Under the pieces are notes generated by a model. The model was not told the DNA's origin, did not search any database, and worked only from the letters and a program-made list of their open reading frames with translations. The position numbers and the translations under genes are program-made. A stretch of 35,174 nt of DNA from CAZEYI01 sp964422855 (lineage in GTDB: Bacteria > Patescibacteriota > Gracilibacteria > Absconditabacterales > Absconditicoccaceae): assembly GCA_964422855.1 (NCBI GenBank), contig CAYRCS010000008.1, positions 1 to 35,174 of the forward strand, given 5' to 3'. Below, piece by piece: positions 29,475-35,174 of this stretch (the stretch's first letter is position 1; each line of letters starts with the position of its first letter).

Positions 29475-30014
29475 ATGATAGAACTATTTGTTGTTTTCCA
29501 GATGCATACAGACAAAGATATAAGTGTAAGTGATATTATCATCCCTTTGCCTAAGTGATTAGGCAACAAGGAAGTGATCAATCTTGTCAAAGAATCCATC
29601 GCGGCTATCCCATGAGCAGGAGCAATTCTCAATATCATCAATCTCAATGCTATCAACCCACCCAAAGCACCAGCTCCAGTAGCAAAGGAATACGTCCCAA
29701 GTCCTAGACCAGAACGTAGTGCTAGACCAGAACGCACATTTTCACCAAGAAAAGAACATACAGCATATGCAGGTCGTCCATCAAGAGATGATGCAAGACC
29801 TCCAAGAAGAGATGGCGATCGTCCATTCAAACCAAGAGAAGCCGGAAGAAAAGATAGAGAACACAGACCTACCGACAGTAGAGAATGATTTGCACCTAGA
29901 GGAGGAAGCAGTACATACCATGGCAAATCAGCAGACTCATACGGAGGCAAACGTCATGGCGGAGGATTCCGTGGCAAATCAAGTAGACCATCCCATGCAT
30001 GAAGATCAAGATAA
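29475..30014 (+). CDS. Protein with short folded N-terminus and Arg/Pro/Gly-rich disordered tail
   Basis: 179 residues, four TGA-Gly codons. Residues 1-62 look folded (IELFVVFQMHTDKDISVSDIIIPLP then GNKEVINLVKESIAAIPGAGAI and NIINLNAINPPKAPAP). From about residue 68 the sequence is low-complexity and strongly basic: PRPERSARPERTFSPRK, RRDGDRPFKPREAGRKDRE, GGKRHGGGFRGKSSRP. RG/RGG-type tails of this kind bind RNA in DEAD-box helicases, Hfq-like and ribosome-associated proteins; an RNA-related role is inference only. A strong terminator follows 6 bases after the stop. A 137-residue acidic frame overlaps it in +1 and is judged a by-product of the biased codons. Confidence 0.7.
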
Positions 30015-30020
30015 AGACAA

Positions 30021-30047
30021 AAAGGCATACTCCAAGTATGCCTTTTT
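30021..30047 (+). terminator. Intrinsic terminator after the Arg/Gly-rich protein gene
   Basis: AAAGGCATACT (30021-30031), loop CCA, AGTATGCCTTT (30035-30045), T-run to 30047: a perfect 11-bp stem with a tight loop, the strongest terminator in the window. Confidence 0.88.
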
Positions 30048-30085
30048 CTATAGCTACAAAACAAGAAATCTATATAAAACACCTT

Positions 30086-31825
30086 ATGCAATATCTCAAA
30101 GTCACCGGACTCACCAAATCATATACCACTAAGATTCTTGTCGATCATGCTGATTGCACAGTTTTGAGATGACAAAAAATTGCTATCGTTGCAAAGAATG
30201 GAGCAGGGAAGTCAACTTTCCTCAAGCTCCTCATGAATGAAATAAATCTTAGTGATGGCACTATCGAACGAAGAGAATGACTCCGCATAGGATATCTTCC
30301 ACAAGATAGCCGTCTGGATGAAACGAAAACTGCTCGCGAAATTTTGTTTGATTTTGATGTAAACGAATTTTGGGAACAAGAAGTAGAACTCAATATAGCT
30401 ATTAATAAACTCGGCATTACTCCTTATTTAGATCAAACCATCTGATCACTCTCTGGTGGTGAAAAAAAACGCGTCGCATTAGCCAAAGTACTCATGGGCG
30501 ATCCAGAGATGCTCGTCCTAGACGAACCTACCAACCATCTCGATCTTCCTATGATCGAGTGGCTCGAACGATATCTCAAAAGTCATCATACCACATTACT
30601 TATGGTAACGCACGATAGATATTTTTTGGAGAGAGTATGTACTGATATCTATGAACTCCATAGAGGTAAGATCGTTCCATTCCCTGGAAACTACTCGTAT
30701 TACCTGGAGAAAAAAGCTATCCGCGAAGAAAACGAACAAACCGCTCTCCACAAAATAAAACAACTCTATAGAAAAGAACTCCAGTGGATCAAGAGATCTC
30801 CTAGTGGGAGACAAACCAAATCAAACTCTAGAGCAACCAGATTTGATGATATCAACGAAACATATTATACCAACAAGGATATCCTTTTCCATGAAGATGA
30901 AAAGCTCGTTCTCTCATCAGAAACTAGGCGTCTAGGTTGAGAAATTATGAAACTCAGTAATATCAAGAAAGCATATGGCGACAAAAAAATACTCGCAGAT
31001 TTCTCCCATGAATTTAGACACAACGAACGCATCGGTATTATAGGCAAGAACGGAGTAGGCAAATCTACCTTTGTTCGCATACTCTTAGGCGAAGAAGCAA
31101 TGGACTCTGGTAAGATCAAAACAGGAGAGACTGTTGTATTTGGACACTACCAGCAACAAGATGTCCATTTCCCAGACGATATGAGAGTCTCTGATATCGT
31201 CAATGATCGCAATTTACTCGAACAATTTTTGTTCCCTATCAAACAACAACACGTCTTTGCAGAAAGTCTAAGTGGAGGAGAGAAAAGAAGACTACATCTA
31301 TTATCAGTTCTCTACAAAAATCCAAACTTCCTAATCCTCGACGAACCCACCAACGATCTAGATCTTATCACGATATGAGTCCTCGAAGAATTTTTATTAA
31401 ACTACGAAGGGTGTCTGATAGTCATTTCACATGATAGATTTTTCATGGATAGGATTACTGATCATTTATTTGTGTTTGAATGAGATGGGATAGTCAAAGA
31501 CTATTGGGGGACCTATCGAGAATACAAAAAAGACAAAGATGCTAGAGACGATAAGGCAAAAAAAACCAAGAAAAAAGAAGAAGTAGACACAAGTTGACAC
31601 ATAGAAACCAAGAAGAAGTTATCCTATATGGAGAAGCGCGAACTCGACCAACTCATGAAAGATATTCTGAAGCTTGAAGAAAGAAAAGACGAGATCAATA
31701 TCCTCATAAACAATACCAGTACGAGTTACGCAGAAATTAGAACACTTTCTGAAGAACTCTGACGCATCTTGCGTCAGTTAGAACAAAAGGAATACAGGTG
31801 GTTTGAACTGAGTGATAGATGATAA
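30086..31825 (+). CDS. ABC-F family ATPase (Uup/EttA-like translation factor)
   Basis: 579 residues, nine TGA-Gly codons. Two ABC domains without TM segments. Domain 1: Walker A AKNGAGKST (residues 36-44), signature SLSGGEKKR, Walker B MLVLDEPTNHLD, switch THDRYF. Then the linker (P-site tRNA-interaction motif) helices with KQLYRKELQWIKRSPSGRQTKS, where W-(I/M)-R is typical. Domain 2: GKNGVGKST, SLSGGEKRR, FLILDEPTNDLD, SHDRFF. The last about 80 residues are a Lys-rich helix pair (KKLSYMEKRELDQLM then a coiled coil), as in Uup. These proteins bind the ribosomal E site and clear stalled states; some give antibiotic protection. Start at 30086 gives the standard N-terminus. Confidence 0.93.
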
Positions 31826-31842
31826 AATAAAACTATTTTAAG

Positions 31843-31870
31843 TTGCAATATATCAAAGCTTATATATATA
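31843..31870 (+). promoter_or_regulatory. Possible promoter for the transglutaminase-like gene
   Basis: TTGCAA (31843-31848), 16 bases, TATATA (31865-31870; TATAGA at spacing 18 is equally possible). The position is 45 bases before the ATG at 31915, in an AT-rich spacer where chance matches are common. Confidence 0.35.
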
Positions 31871-31914
31871 GAGCTAAATGAATAATAAATTTTAGCAAAA
31901 TATATATGCATATA

Positions 31915-34900
31915 ATGAAAAGAACAAAAATCTGATTAAGTATTTGTATTGCCATCACAACCGCCTTTTTATGAGCTATCACCCTAGCAGCTCCTACTGA
32001 ACAACTAGACTACGATGTCGAACTTAATACTAGCTGGCTGGATACATACGTAAACCAAAGCTCTATACTTCGTTATGTTATAAATTTTTTAAATAAGGGA
32101 ACAGAGACGGCAAACAACGTAACCATCAACACAACACTACCTAGTTATCTAAGATACATCTGGAGCGATGCAGAAAATATAACAAATACAAATACAGGCA
32201 TAGTATACGATGAGTTTGACCCTTGCGGTATAGATTTTCTAAATGAAACAGGTGTATATATGACATTTTTTGATGCATTCGCTATAGAGAACAGCTTCCC
32301 TACAATTTATGATTTGCTATTAGTTGAGCCTGAACTATGACCGCTATTCAACACATCGCCATATAATGCATCTCCAAACATGGTATGAGAATTCTTATGG
32401 ATAGAAGCATCAGGGAATGGATCACAAATAAGAAATGTAATATACTATATATCAAACATAGATATACAACAAGATTATCCACAATGCTGATCAGAAGCAG
32501 TAATTGGTCAGTCGCGAGATATAGGATCACTAATGTCATGAATAGGCTGACAGATAACAGTATATCTACAAGTGCTTGAAGATGAACTACAAAGTACATT
32601 CACCGATCATGGTACTATACATAGCAATCAGACCATAAACTATGGTTTAGAAACCGATACTATAAATAATGGCAATATTTATAGCACATATACTAACAAT
32701 AGTAATACGTGAGTAACAAGTATTTTCTTGACTAAAGCTTGAGTACCAGAGTTATTTAGCAATCAAGATATGCTCGATGCAATCATAGATGAAAGCATGA
32801 CCGAACAACAAAAAGCTATAGCAATTCGACAGTTTGTAAAAGACAATACATTAAATTATCCAAACCCATCTGCTGAACAATGGTATGCTGGAGCATTGCG
32901 ACCGTCTCTTGCTGATTATTCTGATCCTGTACGTGCACTCAATACAGTATATGGTATGTGTGGCGAAATTAATAGCACCTTTCTATCATTAGCCAGAATG
33001 GCAGGCCTAACCTGAAGGACTATTGGCCTTAGTGGACATATCCCTGCTGAGGTATTAATTGATGGAAACCGAGCATATATGGATGCCGACGGAGGAGTGT
33101 ACTGGACCGATTCAAATGATGGACACATTTATAGCTTAGACGAACTTGCTGCAGATCCAAACATCATAAGAAACGATCCACAAGACAATATATATGATAC
33201 AGAATATTATATTAGCCTCATAGAATCTACAGGAGACAATGAGATACTTTCTGAGTATACATTAACTCCTGCAGCATCATATACCATGGCACTACAATTA
33301 TATCCTGATGATGTTATAAGTTATGGAACATATGCCATCTATGGTCAAGGATATGGCGAAGGAACCATAAAACGCATACTCAATCCAAACTATGCAATTA
33401 CTGATATCACGGCAGACAGTTTCGTATTTCATGAAAGTTTACCGTATCTCATCATCAATACATACATCGACAGCGATGGCAGCATACCTGATGATGTAAG
33501 CGTATATCTTACAAGAGGAACCGGTAATGTAAATCCTGAAATAGCCTTATGATATCTCCATGAAAGATTAGGATATAGTATAAATACTTCAGATAGATTA
33601 GATAACTACTACGATTATAGCTTGAGATTTAAATGTCAAAGCGCCTGTGATATACAAGAGGTAATATCTAAAATTACGGTAACAAGTAGCTTCACCTATA
33701 ACTCATTAGTACTTGCACACGATGGAAGTGTCGATTTAAACATATTAGCAGCAGATCAAAACTTTGCATGAATAGATGTACAAACAGAGTATAATACAAA
33801 CGACCAAATATCTCTGACTACAACCCTATCAACAGATCAAGATAATATATTATTAAATAACGACAAAATACTCAAACTGAATGCACTAGATGGGAATCAG
33901 ATCATATTACCAGCTACAGGAGCATATCTCCAAAATGTATTACTCAATAGATGATATATACAAAACGATCCAGCTGTATTGTTTGAAGAATCAGGATGGC
34001 TTATCAATGATGGAATAGCAATAGACTTTTACAATACCTTCACATTTGCAGAAAATATAATCATAGCATCAGATGATAAAGAAGTGCAAGCTCTCTTACC
34101 ACAAAACGTAACAGCATATTTTGATAGTGGATGTAATGAATCAAATTTCTTTGCAATTTCTGGTTATATAGGAACTCTAGATGTAGAAGATGCTATACAA
34201 ATGTTCCCCAATCTAGAACGAGACAATGTTGTTAAATTATTTAACATAGCAACATCTTGTAATAATAGTCCTTTATTATTTTCAGAACCAATAAGAATAA
34301 GGATACATATAGATGAAGTGATAGGGGATACAGATACCATAAAAGCAGAAGTATCTAATGATGGAATAACTTTGGAAGAAATTCCAGCAACTAAAATAGA
34401 TGATCACACAATTGAAGTGGTTACACCACATTTCTCTCAATTTAAAATATCATTATCCACCAATAGCTCTAATCCATCAGGATGAGGTGGAGGAGGATGA
34501 TCTACCCCTAAGGATAATTGTCCAACAGGAGATTTCTCACCAAGTTATTATGATGATGTATGTTGAACGCCTACAACAATAACAACAACGCAGAATACAG
34601 GAACAGTGGTGGTGACAGGCGCAATAAACACATGTAATATAAGCAACGAGCTGGCACTAGCATACGATCTGGCATTTGATTTGGGGATCACTTCTGCTAC
34701 TGATGTGTGTCAGGCAGATATGTATGGTCCAGTTTTGAGAAAATATCTCGCAAAGTTCTTAACCGTCTATGCAACAAAAGTATTGGGAATGAAACCAGAT
34801 ACTACAAGAACATGTACATTCAATGATGTAAACAATGAATCTACGGAGATGCAATTCTATATGAAGATAGCATGTCAATTGGGATTGATGGGACTAGAAC

Positions 34901-35157
34901 AAGATGGCACCCCAGCTACGATATTCAATCCAAACGAATTGGTTAATAGAGCACAATTCGGTACAGTATTCTCAAGACTCATATTCGGCTCTAAATACAA
35001 CATTCCTATGAGCGATAGCAGACCACGATATCAAAACCATCTCAATATACTCAAAAGAACTACAATAATGGACAAGATAGATGAGCCATACATCGTAGAA
35101 TTAAGAGGGTATGTAATGCTGATGATGATGAAAGCAAAGACATTGTTAAAGAAATAA
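31915..35157 (+). CDS. Secreted transglutaminase-like protein with DUF11-like and SLH-like domains
   Basis: 1,080 residues, about 16 TGA-Gly codons. A signal peptide (MKRTKIGLSICIAITTAF, then LGAITLAAP) is followed by a DUF11-like beta domain (YDVELNTSWLDTYVNQSSIL, then NVTINTTLPSYLRYIW). Residues about 285-400 form a transglutaminase-core: MTEQQKAIAIRQFVKDN, GMCGEINSTFLSLARMAGL with Cys349, GHIPAEVLI with His375 and MDADGG with Asp390, an intact C-H-D triad as in papain-like transglutaminases and related peptidases. A second beta-rich part follows, then a Gly-rich linker (seven Gly near residue 858, two by TGA), and an SLH-like C-terminal domain with four Cys (ISNELALAYDLAFDLGITS, FNDV, NPNELVNRAQFGTVFSRL). 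Likely a cell-surface enzyme acting on the cell's own or a host's surface proteins. Confidence 0.88.
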
Positions 35158-35174
35158 GAATGTATCATAAAAAA

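Noticed and set aside
29420..29950. A 176-residue minus-strand frame opposite the Arg/Gly-rich gene
   Set aside because: Its Leu/Ser/Gly-rich sequence mirrors the biased AGA/CCA codons on the plus strand; the plus frame has a folded head, several TGA-Gly and a terminator right after its stop.
29719..30132. A 137-residue acidic frame in +1 over the Arg/Gly-rich gene, without TGA
   Set aside because: It reads through the strong terminator at 30021-30047 into the ABC-F start; the Glu/Gln/His composition is what the basic repeat gives when shifted.

Overview
The window reads as chromosomal DNA of a Candidate Phyla Radiation bacterium that uses genetic code 25 (UGA = glycine), i.e. Absconditabacteria (SR1) or Gracilibacteria (BD1-5). 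The evidence is internal: nearly every gene carries in-frame TGA codons (I count roughly 120-130), these fall where the protein families have glycine (AtpG GLCGGLN, UppS NYGGRDE, Lgt GGMSF and GGLIG, ABC-F RGQKIAIV), and no gene I could close ends in TGA; all end in TAA or TAG. Read with the standard code, most genes break into fragments. The DNA is AT-rich and densely packed. I found no rRNA, tRNA, IS element or CRISPR array.

Layout. 1-1756: two minus-strand genes, a TIM-barrel sugar isomerase-like protein (cut by the window edge) and a membrane-anchored endonuclease/exonuclease/phosphatase. 1823-5595: a lipoprotein, then uppS, dnaN, a pilin-like protein and a nucleotidyltransferase. 5596-8760: a leader with three inverted repeats, ftsA, ftsZ and an isolated atpC. 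8865-9881: a TRM11-like methyltransferase. 9991-14484: a giant 1,497-residue protein of unknown function with its own promoter. 14481-15907 (minus): a BcrC-like PAP2 phosphatase and nth. 16023-18245: a 740-residue protein with a possible degenerate papain-like domain. 18242-18625 (minus): a PF10107-type nuclease. 18700-21956: serS, a Gln-rich membrane-anchored protein and lgt. 21922-23727 (minus): a Na/Pi-cotransporter-like protein and an AbiEi-like protein. 23931-26322: a small unknown protein, atpG with an apparent -1 frameshift, a SufU/NifU-like scaffold and two small membrane proteins. 26368-28858: a tail-anchored HTH protein facing an OLD-family ATPase/TOPRIM nuclease. 29095-35157: two small unknown proteins (one with an Arg/Gly/Pro-rich tail), an ABC-F ATPase and a secreted transglutaminase-like protein with an SLH-like C-terminus.

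Themes. Several genes concern the cell envelope: uppS makes the C55 carrier, the PAP2 enzyme probably recycles it, lgt lipidates the lipoprotein, and ftsA/ftsZ divide the cell. The large secreted protein at the right end is probably surface-attached. ATP synthase genes are dispersed: atpC sits behind ftsZ and atpG stands about 16 kb away next to sufU. The accessory part (21.9-30 kb) holds defence-type proteins (AbiEi-like, OLD) without their usual partners. All four convergent gene pairs overlap at their 3' ends, two of them by the same CTAA tetranucleotide. The best leads are the atpG frameshift, the two large proteins, the tail-anchored HTH protein, the SD-sequestering hairpin at 15164-15182 and the inverted repeats before ftsA.
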